A stretch of DNA of 64,000 nt, taken from the NCBI GenBank assembly GCA_028583405.1, contig CM053256.1, positions 15,406,107-15,470,106 on the forward strand, in the 5' to 3' direction. A program made the translations under genes and the position numbers. The notes below the pieces were generated by a model. That model was not told where the DNA came from and did no database searches. It saw only the letters and a program-made list of their open reading frames with translations. Positions 42,346 to 54,721 of this stretch are shown here, one piece after another. Numbering within the stretch: position 1 is the stretch's first letter; the number at the start of each line of letters is the position of its first letter. The stretch is from Pogonophryne albipinna (taxonomy: Eukaryota; Chordata; Actinopteri; Perciformes; Artedidraconidae).

Positions 42346-45100
42346 TCTGCACTGAACATGAATGATGTGAATAAACCAATATATATATATATTACATATA
42401 TAAATTCAGGATTATCGCGGATAATGACAATCCATATTTTGCATGTTAATGCTCTTCTAGATCAATTGGCTATGTTCATTTTTGACACACTTTGTTATTA
42501 CTGTTGAGTGTCAGAGAAAAAACTGGAGCCATCGCAGATTTTTGGGGAAAAACACCAAGGACAGGTGCCCAATCTAACACTACATTTACAGAGGAATACA
42601 TTAACACCTATTGGCAATTTAGAGTGTTAAATTCAGCTTCCTCTGGACGGTCAACATAAACCCATATCAACATGGGGAAAATATGGACTTATCAGGTGAT
42701 TTATTATGTGTGGTGCTCTCTAGCGACCTTCCAATTATGGTGTGTTGGCAGAGTTGAACAGAAACCTATGACATTGAAAGCACAGATTTGTGGATTAATA
42801 ACGTTAATCACCCACAACAGAACAGACCTCTAATGAAAACATCAAAGTTCTGAAACACGAGTGCACTTAACAGTTCCTTTGTCTAAAGTTGCATATATTT
42901 CCATTTCTTGATAAGATATGAGCTTCGGGGGAGCAGGGATCCAGGAAAGAGGCATTTGCTTCTTTTTTGCAACCTGCCACACTACAAAGAGATTTGCTCA
43001 GCTAAGCCTCAACCATCAGCCAGCTGCATGGGGCCTATGAAGGCAACATCAGAGAGCACAGTGTGGTTGCTGGTGGCTAACCAGTGACCATACTATGAGC
43101 TGAACTCCTAAGTCTTCTAGAGGTTCAAAGCAGCGGTGAGGTTTGGGGAGAAGGCCACTCTGTCATGCTCCCATTCAGATGGCTGAGTATTGTGGTCCAG
43201 CGTGAGTGGATTGGCCAAATCGGTTCCATAGTTTATCAATGAACATCTGGAAACTGGGTCTGTGTGTGGATGTTGGTTCAAATGGTCAATGGTGATCTTG
43301 AATCATCTATCCTGTTTTGTTTCTATAGGATTCAGTAGAATTGAAACAATGACAAAATGGCCTTTGATCTGAATTTCTGAGATGACGGTTAGAGCAAGAG
43401 TTGGAATGAGGTAAAGATATGCAAGAATTGAGCAATAGTGTGCGACATGGTTCTCTGAGGAAAGTTATGTCAAGGATGTCGCTTCACACCGATGATGCAA
43501 ACAACCTATCCCATTTTAACAGACGTTGTGTTTTGGTAGACAGCGCTAAAGAAAACATGGAAGAAATACAAAGGCGTTTATTTGTGTGTGCTGAAAGTCG
43601 TGGGCTGTATTTGAACTGAGGTCACCAAGAACGCAGTAATAAAGTATTCCCCTGGTTTTATTGTGGGGACATTACCAGTAAATACTGAGAGATACTGGGG
43701 TGTGTTTCTGCATGTGTGTGTGTGTCTCATTTAATTCAGCCCGTCTTTCCTGTCATTAAAGATCAAAAATCCTTGCAATTTTAAGAAAATGTAAAAGCCT
43801 TTCAAGAGTGGCCAGAACTGTTTTGTGTCATTTTCTTTCTGACCGCCGCTGCCCTTTCGTCGATTTTAACTCTGTCTCTCGAGCCAAGGCAGTAATAATC
43901 ATAATCTTCTTGTTCTTTTTGTTAATACAGTTTCTGGTAAATGCAGGACACACACATACTGGAAGATGCCATGCCAGTGCCAGTATGTACACAAACATGC
44001 ATATAAGTTAAACTCATGCAAGCGCCATGTGTGTTTCTTTGGGGTTTTCTGCAAACGTTTGATCTCCGTGTGTGATTCTATGCATGTATGTAGGCTTCTG
44101 TGAGTGTGTTTGTGTGCTTTGCAGTAGATCCCCTCCTAAAACTGTGGTCTACATGTCCATGATTCCTACCATTGGGTAATGTCTTTCCAAGTTTCTGTTT
44201 TAGTAATTAACTCTATTCCTCTGAGGCTGCGTAATATGATTGAAATAGCTGAAGAAAGACAGATATATTTTCTTCATTTACCTCGGTTTCTGTGTGTGTA
44301 TTCTTGGAAATTAAGACGGTTGATGTGGCTTTGTGATCTGTCATGGTAGTTAACTTGTCAAAGTCATGTCTGTTCTTTTTAAAAGTCTTAGTAGTAAGTT
44401 GACTTGAGTAGCAGTGTGGCAAATTGGTCACATTTAGCAGTTGCCACATATTGACACCAGCTTCGTACAGCTAACAACTTTCCTCAAGGTACAATAAGGC
44501 CTCAATTTGTAGATGTAGGCGCAGTGGACTGCTGTTCTTTGCATCTACCTGTTTTGTTTGATTTTCCCATGGGCTATTGTGAGTGAAAAGTCGTATTAAC
44601 ACATTAAAGATTATGATATATAGAAAGTAGATATAGGTATGAGGAAAGTAGAAAGTGCGCGATAAATCACATTCCTGTAGCCTCACCCTGCCTGAGCAGC
44701 TGGCCAGCTCGCTTGCGAAAGAGGCGCTGCCGAAACCCCCTTTTGTTTTTCCGGCGTTCCCCTTCTATTTAGTGGGGCATATTAAAACCGTCTATGGCCT
44801 TTCTGTGGTCACAGAATGTTCCAATTTCCTTCTCTTTACTTTGAGTCCTCCTCTCTTCTTCTCTCCTCTCATCGTCTTTATTCCACCATCACATCAAGGA
44901 GCCGCCAAATTAAACGTCCGAAGTCAAAGCTCTAATCATACTACCAAGACAGTTTGCTGGGGTCAATTGGAAGAGTAGCATGGATGTTTTTCTCTAGAGA
45001 GTTCCGGGAAATTTGAAGGAAATATAAGTTCATACTGTTCTAGGGCTGCCTAGCTACCTATCATGCAAAATGTACTCTTGTACGTCTTTTATACATGAAT
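42346..45100. other. Intergenic DNA, no gene recognised
   Basis: About 2.7 kb. It holds a short (AT)n run at about 42380-42392 and several small open frames (for example 43419-43619 and 43808-44011) without recognised domains. Confidence 0.45.
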
Positions 45101-45104
45101 ATGT

Positions 45105-46370
45105 GTCCCCGGTGTAGGGAACTCACCAAGTGTCAGAAAATACAACCCTCTCTCTTTTCCTCTATACCCAAATCTCGAAAAAAAAGGGGCTGTAATGGAT
45201 CTGATACAGACTGATCCAGATTTGAATTATTTTCTACGTCACAAAAGGGGTGCTCTGCTTAGTGGTCAATTATCCACCTATCAGGGGAATGAGAGGTTGG
45301 GCCACGGCCGGCCATTGCCGCTCGAAAGCGCTGGAGACGCTGTAGTACATATGCCAGGCCTGTAAGTGGCGCTGTAGTCTGCCACAAAAGCAACGAAGAA
45401 GACTTCCCGCGCATGGTTGCCATGTTTGCCCTTCTGTTTATTCTCCGCTGTGGCTCTTTTTCTCCCTCCCTCTCCGTTGTTACTGTTTGAACTAACGTAG
45501 CAACGGCAGGAACTGCTTCGATAGCATTTTGAGGAGCTTTTTGATTACAGATTTGAAAACATCGGTGCTTGCTTTAAAAGTAGCACAACTCATTATGTCA
45601 AACCTTGGGAAGTATCTAGTTATCCCTGCCCTAATGCCAAAGTAACTGCCAACTGAATATGTGTCGCCGTTTGATGTCTATGTCTGGAACGCTGTGTAAA
45701 AAGGAGGGTTTCTGCCCCATTACGGCCCGTCCACACAGCGGCGTGCGTTGAAGCTTCCAACGCTTCTGCCCATTCACTTTGAATGGGGTGATGTCACTTT
45801 TAACCGAACTGCATTTTGGGAAGCGACGTGGAGCGTTGCTGGCGTTGCTCGCTTCAAAAGTTGAGCAATGTTCAACTTTTGACGCCTCGACGGAGGCGTC
45901 AGCCAATCGAATCATATGCCAGTACAAGCTCTAGCCAATCAAACCGCGTGCTTGTGTGTCTGGGGCGGGAGATTCATGTGATTGGTTGTTGGTCGAGTGT
46001 CAGACACGCCCGCCGGCAAGCGTCAACGCACGCCGCTGTGTGGACGGGCCGTTACTTCTCTTCTTACTTCTATAAGAATCAAACACGGAGGAGGGAGATC
46101 TCTTTTTCTCCCCCTCTTCTGACAGCCCAGCAGCTGATCTCAAAGCACGCTCCCCTCTCCTGCAGGGGGGCGTGGTCAGCTGCAGCTCACAGAATCAGCC
46201 CCCTGCAAAAACAGCGCTGGAAAGAGCAAATAGAGCGAAATGAGGCATGGCTAAAATGCAGGATCTGTTTGGTATTTTTTTTTTTTAAACTATATTTATA
46301 TACTTTATATAGGTATGGCCCTACAATATATTGTTCAAATATAGCATGATAGGTGTCCTTTAATGGCAGC
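45105..46370. mobile_element. Older teleost interspersed repeat, split by a MITE
   Basis: The parts 45105-45719 and 46052-46370 read as one element when the MITE between them is removed: ...GTTTCTGCCCCATTA joins ACTTCTCTTCTTACTTC at the TTA duplication. The right part has CTCCTGCAGGGGGGCGTGGT and ends near ATAGCATGATAGGTGTCCTT. I know such sequence as a common fish repeat; the superfamily is not clear. Open frames in it (45816-46349, 45631-45927) are not genes. Confidence 0.6.
45723..46051. mobile_element. Harbinger-type MITE, copy 1 (329 bp)
   Basis: Near-perfect inverted ends: CGGCCCGTCCACACAGCGGC and its mirror near 46020-46051, about 30 bp. A TTA duplication lies on each side (45720-45722 and 46052-46054), as for PIF/Harbinger elements. 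The interior (CCCATTCACTTTGAATGGG palindrome, GCCAATCAAACCGCGTGC) matches the second copy at 46835-47158. Confidence 0.85.
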
Positions 46371-46489
46371 GCTTTAAAGTCATAGGTGTATGCGAACAGG
46401 CTAAGATAAACCAAAAGGAGTAGAATAGTGGCTATTATTTATATAAGAGAGCTACGAAGACAAACAGATATTTGAGAGCTTGATTTCCC

Positions 46490-46490
<1 letters not shown>

Positions 46491-46587
<97 letters not shown>
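46491..46587. repeat. (TGA)n microsatellite, about 32 units
   Basis: Pure trinucleotide run of about 97 bp between two MITE copies. Unlike the other microsatellites here it is a triplet; frames across it read Met-Met, Asp or Ile runs, but none is a gene. Confidence 0.97.
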
Positions 46588-46834
46588 CTGGGCCTATTTA
46601 CCTTATACATCTGCGGTTTAGTGAAACAACTGCTTGAAGCATAGTAAAGGAGGCAATCCTGTAACGCAAATAAAATGTATTTCCATCACACTTATAAGCA
46701 TTTATGTTTATTCTATCGTAATTATGTGTTTGATTGATGTTGTTCTTAATTAATGCTTTAGACAGCAGAATGGACAAATGGTCAAACAGCAATGTCTTAT
46801 TAAGGGCTAAATGGAAATAGGCTGGTGGTTCTTA

Positions 46835-47158
46835 CGGTACATCCACACTGTTCCGTTGCGTGCTTCAAGGGAGACGCTTCCCATTCACTTTGAATGGGAT
46901 GACGTCAAGCTTTGCCGAACTGCGTTGTGGTTCCATTGCGTCATTTTGCCTCTGTTGCTCGCTTTGAAAGTTGAGAAAAGTTCAACTTTTCAAGCGTCGA
47001 CGGAAGTGCCAGCCAATCAAATCATATGCCAGTACAAGCGCTAGCCAATCAAACCGCGTGCTTGTGTGTCCGGGGTGGGAGATTCATGTGATTGGTTGTT
47101 GGTCGCGCGCCAGACACGCAGGCAAGCTTCAATGCGACGGAACCGTGTGGACGATACG
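46835..47158. mobile_element. Harbinger-type MITE, copy 2 (324 bp)
   Basis: Same family as 45723-46051 and in the same orientation, about 0.8 kb away. The ends CGGTACATCCACACTGTTCC and the mirror of CGTATCGTCCACACGGTTCC have diverged from each other, so this copy looks older. TTA duplications at 46832-46834 and 47159-47161. Confidence 0.82.
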
Positions 47159-47954
47159 TTACTGTAGTGCCTTCCTTTCAACTTCCAACATTTGAAGTGC
47201 AACTAACCTTTTTTAAAGCCAACATTCAACTGCAGATTTGTTCAATATGGGAGAGTTGACCACCAATAGTAATGAACATTCCCCGAGGCATAGCCAAGAA
47301 AACACTTCTGAGGACAAATTTCAGGAGTAATTTATGATTAAAAAGAAAAACAATGTATTTTTTTTACCGTAATTGATAGATGATTTCCACCTTGCACAGT
47401 GGTTTATGAATTAGGCCTTTTTTTAAATAGCTCATAACTTTCCCTTACATAGATTTTGCAAAGTGCAAAAACCACACCACACCCATGACTAAATCAAATT
47501 CTGCCAAAAAGGCAAAAACATACAACATGATGATTAGCCAAAGCAGTCCCAGGCCTCAGTGATTTAGATGGTGTAAAAACAGACCCATAATTTTATATAA
47601 AGCTTTGCATGTCAGACAAGAAAAATCCAACAGATTTATTAAAGTGGCAAATTTCTTTAAGTAAATGAAATATGACAGATGGATTCTGCAGGCCAACTGT
47701 TTATGTGTTTCTCACAGTGTTTCAGTACATACTGTATGTGTGTGTGTGTGTGTGTGTTTGGCTGTGACAGGGGAATTTCCAGACCACGCAGACCCTGATG
47801 AATGGGTCACTGTATGTCCGTGTGAGTCTAAGTGTGTCTGTTTGGTCAACTGTAACATTTGCGCACTCGTTTCCATATCAATGCAAAAATATTCTCCAAT
47901 TCTAAGTACATATCCTTTCTCTCATCAGTCCACCACCCAACAAACACACACACA

Positions 47955-48228
47955 CACACAACATGCTCTGATGTTGCACTGTAAATCCAGGCTGAAGACT
48001 TTTCTTTTTGTCGCTGCTTTTAATTGAACTATTCATATCTTAAACTGCACTGTAACTTTTATTCATGTATTTTTTTCTTTTAATGTTTATTTTATTCGCT
48101 TTTCTTTTTAATGACTGATTTTAAATGCCATTTTCTTAATGTCTTTCATTTTTTGTAAAGCACTTTGAATTGCCTTGTGTTGAAAAGTGCTATATAAATA
48201 AACTTGCCTTGCCTTGCCTTGCCTTGTA
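47955..48228 (+). repeat. Non-LTR 3' end with (CTTGC)n tail
   Basis: TGTTGCACTGTAAATCCAGG, then AAAGCACTTTGAATTGCC, GAAAAGTGCTATATAAATAA and CTTGCCTTGCCTTGCCTTG. I know the block ending GTGCTATATAAATAAA as a frequent 3' end of teleost retroposons. The pentanucleotide tail supports reverse-transcription priming. Clade not resolved. Confidence 0.7.
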
Positions 48229-51200
48229 ACAATATCCCCATCAGTTCATGTGGACTGTGTGATTCATCAGAGCTTATTTTTTCACCTGCTAGACGTCCCT
48301 TCTACTGTCATGCCATGGATCATTTCTGACCCCGAATATCATTAACCACTGGCCCATTTTGTGACTCACTCCCACCGACAAGTGGGAATCTGCTGGGCCT
48401 GCAGACACGCGACCATGACTAAATATCGACACGGTTCCAAGCTACTGTAGCTACCAAGATGAACAAGCCAAGACAGGCAGAAACATTGAACCTCAGTCAA
48501 ATATGATGTATTGGAGCTTATTATTACCACAGTGATTTCTGCCCTAAAGCCACGAGCCTTATTCTAAATGGAGAATGAATCTGTAGGATGGGCTTTATCC
48601 TGCCACTAATGAACAAAACCAGGTTCAGTTTTTGAACTGCATGACTATGCCAGTAGTGCAGCTATAGAGTTCATTGATCAGGCTATAGTTTTAACACATA
48701 CAAGTTGTAAATTAACAAACTATATTCTTTCAATTTGAAGGGGTTTTGTTGAAACTTAGCCTAATTCCCTTAGTACTGGAAACAGAATCAGAGATGAATT
48801 TTCATTGCAGAGCTGTATCCTCGACAATTTCTCTAAATAGTTGTTCAATTTCAACAAATACTTGTATGCATTTGTTGTCTGACACAGACAATCATTTGAA
48901 TTTGTAGGAATATATGTTTTGTCTTTAAATGAACTTTGATTGAGTTTTTTTTTAGCTTCTCATGTGAAATTAAAAACTGAGCAGCATGATGGGTTCTCCC
49001 AAAAGTTTGCTGTTGTACAGTAAATGCTTAAACGGTACATTATCAATGCTCTGTGGGCTTGTGGAAAATTAGGGGGAAATATTTTTAGAAAGTTTGAACG
49101 CTATAGATGGTTATCTGCTGCACTCAGTCGCAAACCATGGGAGTTTACAGGTTACAAAACTATGCACAAAAGCTCTTAATCATTAAAATTTATATTTCCT
49201 TTCTCAGAAGCTGAGGAGAGTTAAAAATTGAAGTTCAAAGTTTTCTCGGATGCATAACTCTATTTCTGATTCCCTGGCTTCATCCCTGCTGTTTTATCCT
49301 CTTTTCACTGGAGCAAGGTTGTGATTGTCCCTGGGCATCTCGAGTGACCTCTTCTGTCTGCTTTGACGACGTCATGTTTTCTTCCTAACGGTGCCTTTCT
49401 CCCAAAGAGCCTTACTGTAGTGTTGCCAGCGCTCTGTCTGCTCTGCTCATCAGAACCAGCGAGCTGGGACAAAGTCGCTCTCTGTCCTCCCGCATTTTTT
49501 TGGCCCTCTGTTTATTTCTCTAAAAGGACAGTGACAGATTAGGCCCATCAGACAAGGAAGGAAGTAGAGAGCGGCTGGCAGGTGAAATGAAAATAAGTGC
49601 TACAGAAAGAAACTGGGGAGATGTTAAAATGATAGAGAAAGAAATACAAATGGAAGAAGGTTATTGTAGCTCCTGTGGCTCTAATTTGTCCACTTTTAGA
49701 GAAGCTAAACGGTCTTATGTCAGTGCAAATAGACTGAACAGTAGTACAGAAGTGTATAAGATTTAGTTAAATATGTTAAATTAAATCAAAGTAAATGAAG
49801 AAAGGGTATTTTCAGTCGACTTCTCATTATGAGCGGTGCAGCCCAACATAAACACTGTGTTCTGCCAAAGCAGTTTAGAGTCTTTCACAAAGCTCTTCAA
49901 ATTAAAAAAAGTCAAATACGTGTTGACAGTAGGTGGGTTGATGATTTCCATTAACAGCTATTCAATCAACTACGGTCGAATCAAACCCACATGAAGCAAA
50001 TTAGCAAACGTTTTGTTTGGCTTCAATTTGTTAAAGTTAAGATGAAGCTTATTTTATTCAAACATCTTCCATAATTTTTGAAAAATACCTTTAAGAGTGC
50101 GTTTTTTTTTACAAATGTGAGTTACTGTGAATTATTTATTTATAGTTCTGCATTTAAATTAGTAGAAATTACTTCTATGAGAAAAGTAAACCTTTTTAAA
50201 CAATGAGTTTAGATTTGACTTATCAAGTTTTCAACATATCCAGTGAAGAAAGAGAGGCTCTTTTTGAAACAGTCGAAAATATATTATTTAAATATTTGCT
50301 CAGCTAAAATCAATCATTCTCAAAGACATGGAGCCAAAATAATTCTTGGCTCGGCTTTTCAAACTGGATGGATTGTCTTCAGGTGGTGGGAACTTTCAGC
50401 ACAGCATGTGACAATGATTTATAGGGCAAAAATGACATTACCACATGTTGCGGTGAAAAGAACCACAAGATGTTTCTGCGTCAAACAGCACACGCCTGCA
50501 AATATGACACATCCATTTGAGGATGAAAATCTCTTCTAGACTAAATCTGTAAAAAAAAAAGATTCTCAGCAGACTTGATATAGTTTTCATTTAGTTGTTA
50601 AGAAACTCTAGTCATAATAAAACACATTTCAAAAGCAGTTCCTGATTCTCCCGCCCACCGAGTCTTTATTTCCACTTAAAATATGGCCCAGAAAAATGAG
50701 GCAAGCTGGTGATCCGGAATATTCTGTTAGTAATTATCATTTTAACATGAATAGCAATTACGTAAAGGGTGCTAAACTGCCCAGGATTCTAAAAGCCAGC
50801 AGGATAATCCCATACCCAAAACCAACAGCATGAATGAATATTTATATGATGGCTCCAATGTTCCATGAAATCAATCATCCATCCCAATCCGCTTTTCCTG
50901 CATTACCCCTCCCTTCCTGGTATTTGAAGTATCATATGTTCCACCATATTCCCATGTGGAAAGAAAATGTACACAAACTTTCATCTGTAATTGACTTGTT
51001 GTCATCACTGTTGGGTGGAGGGAGAAGAAGGGAAGAAAGATGGAGCGAAAAAGCAAAATGTAGTCACACGTGTCACCTCTGTTTATGTGTGGTGGGAAAC
51101 ACGCAGAGGCTGATGATTTTGCACAGAAATGTAATCATTACTTTTTTATATCATTTGTAATAGAAACGCAAGCTTGGCCTCTGTATTTGTTGCACTGAAG

Positions 51201-51640
51201 ATTCAGTATGTAGATATTCTACAAGTCTTTTCTGGTTACTTTAGGTGCTGGGGTGGGGTCTGTGGGTTCTGGAAAGAGTTAGCCTTCACACTGTGTTGCT
51301 GTCACACATTTTGACAACATTGAAGGCAAAGATGAACACAAGTTAGTCCAGGAGGAGGAATCTGTAATCTGAGCCAGTGGGACGATTGAAAGAACACAGC
51401 ACACAGGACGGATGAGATGAGCACATCCCATCACAATAATTACCAAAGCTGTCTGTGATGACCTACCAAACCCGTCAAATCTCCGGAGAAAAGTTGAATC
51501 ACCATCCTGACTCTGAGCCAGGGAAAAGGAGCCGAAGACGACACCCTCAGCTGAAGCCCTGATGTAGGAAGCTTGTAGGGACAACTTGCCCGGCAGAGAC
51601 ACTCTGTAGTGCTGTATGCATGTATTGCCTCTGTGTTTAG
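48229..51640. other. Intergenic DNA, no gene recognised
   Basis: About 3.4 kb without repeats I can name or convincing open frames. The block 49370-49570 is less AT-rich than its surroundings and could be a conserved non-coding element, but this needs an alignment with other fish. Confidence 0.4.
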
Positions 51641-51649
51641 TGTCCTGTC

Positions 51650-51762
51650 TGTAACTTTGTGTGGTAGTGTTACCACTGACAGGTCTCTCTTGAAAATGAG
51701 ACCTTGTGTCTCAATGAGATTTTACACCTGTATAAATAAAGGCTAAATAAAATAAAAAAAAT
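51650..51762 (+). repeat. Non-LTR 3' end with (TAAAATAAA) tail
   Basis: GACAGGTCTCTCTTGAAAAT, GAGACCTTGTGTCTCAATGAG, ATAAATAAAGGCTAAATAAA and A-rich end. The order matches a common fish LINE 3' end in which TCTTGAAAA(T/A)GAGA and CTCAATGAGA precede the repeat tail. Orientation plus. Clade not resolved. Confidence 0.65.
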
Positions 51763-53237
51763 GCAGGGCAAAGCCAACATAGACATTGCAGTGATCATTG
51801 TTAGGCCATAAATCGTTAAAAAGTCCTTCTGTGAAAACCCCTCCCCAGGAACAGAGCCTTCCCAGTTGTAACGTAGCAACTGTGAACATAGGCACAGCAG
51901 GCCTGTCAAGCTTTGAATTTCTCAAAATGCCAAAGTGGTGAGAATACAGTTTGTGGCTTGAGTGATTATCTGCCTTTAGAGACAGAATTTAGTTCGCTTT
52001 TCTCAAACTAAAAACCAAAGGAAAAGTTTCAAAGGTTCGTCTGGTATACCCTTGTCCCATCAAATGTATGCCTACATGCAAAACCCGCCGGACCTGGGCA
52101 AATTTGCTACAGGCAATAGACCAATTTCCGATCGCCAAATATGCGTCTACAATCCTGTTTTGTCACATTTCACGTAACAGATGCATAGTTTGGCACTGGA
52201 AGCTGGTTTAGTAAGTCAGTCAGTTTGGTCAGTTTAATGTTACGGTGGTCCCTTATCTTTTATATGTAACTAATGCTAAGGTTCAATTGTTAGCATGTCC
52301 GAGAACGGGTAGCTAGAATAGGCCTACTATCTACACAACTATAATGGTGTTGCCTTCATTACGAACAAGCACATAACATAAAATAACAACAAAGTCTATA
52401 AATGTTTTTTTTTATATTACTTGAACTAACCATCTCTACACTGCAATATAAGAAACAATATTTTTTGACTTTCCGTTTTTTCGCTTTCCTGTTGTCTTCC
52501 TTTAGCATCAATCATTGTTGCACAATATCACCCAGCTACAGAAAAACTGTTTCAAACTACAGCTGTTTTCTTATATTTCTTAATTTTCAGTCATTAGGCA
52601 CTTTTCATGAAGTTTTAGGACCGTAGTAAAAGTAACATAGGGAAAAAACACAAGTTACTGAAAGCTCATCATGATGTCTGCAGACAGTTGTACCTTTAAA
52701 TGGTTCTGTCAAGTTCTAACACTCCTTCAAAGCAGATTTTAACAGCCATTAAATCCTTTTTGGAAAAATGTTTAGACGTCATTGTCATAAGATATAGTAC
52801 TATATGTTTTATGGCAGGAAAAAAAACATGATAACGTTTGACTTACTGTAGACTCCTTTTTATCAAAGCTGTGTGCTCATTTATATGAATGAGTGCCTGC
52901 ATAAGACAATTTATTGCTGATTTGCCATTTAAAGTGAGCGTTTCCTGACGTCAACCATAAAAAAAGATAACAGAAATATATCAAGCAAAGGAAAAATAAT
53001 ATTTTGGTAAAGGGTAAAAGAAAATCAGTGAAACTTACATTAAAAAGTTGTATGTTAGAGCTGTTGAATAGAAGTGTACACGGAGCAGAACCAAATTCAC
53101 TTGGCCTCAACATACCATACATAACACACGTCACACGGGTAATCAGTCATTCCTTTTTGACAAGCAAGTTATGGACTAATTCACTTTCTTGCAGAGACAT
53201 ATACAGATGTGATTTCTATATCCCTTCTCTCAGAAAG
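51763..53237. other. Intergenic DNA, no gene recognised
   Basis: AT-rich stretch between a LINE tail and the transposon nest. Open frames here (52402-52626, 52877-53134) have no known domains. Confidence 0.45.
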
Positions 53238-53728
53238 CATTAAGACAGGGGTGTCGAACTCAATTTCATCGCGGGCTACATTAGAATTATGGTTGCACTC
53301 AAAGGGCCGGTGGTAACTTTAAGACTATATAAATATACATAATAAATATAAAATAATAAATATAAAATAATGTGGATTATTATCGGAATAGGGTAATAAC
53401 TTCATAATTAACTACATCTGAAAGCAGAAGTCTAGGGAAAATAATTGCAAGTCTCTTCATTGCGCATGTCACACAATGAGATGCATTGTGGGACATGTAG
53501 TTTATGGGCAACGTTCTCCTATAAAGCGGCACGTACACTGAACAAAAATATAAATGCAACACTTTTGTTTTTGCTCCCATTTTCCATGAGATGAACTCAA
53601 AGATCTAAAAATTGTTCTATATACACAAAATAACCATTTCTCTCAAATATTGTTCACAAATCTGAAAAAATCTGTGATAGTGAGCACTTCTCCTTTGCCG
53701 AGATAATCCATCCCACCTCACAGGTGTG

Positions 53729-54607
<879 letters not shown>

Positions 54608-54721
54608 CAGGTGTGGCATATCAAGATGCTGATTAGACAGCATGATTATTGCACAGGTGTGCCTTAGAATGGCCACAATAAAAGGCCACTCTAAAAATGT
54701 TCAGTTTTATCACACAGCACA

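Noticed and set aside
45816..46349. 177-residue plus-strand frame
   Set aside because: Runs across the boundary between a MITE and an older repeat, so it is a product of transposon insertion, not a gene.
51279..51602. 107-residue minus-strand frame
   Set aside because: Not recognised; next to a LINE tail and without plausible gene context.
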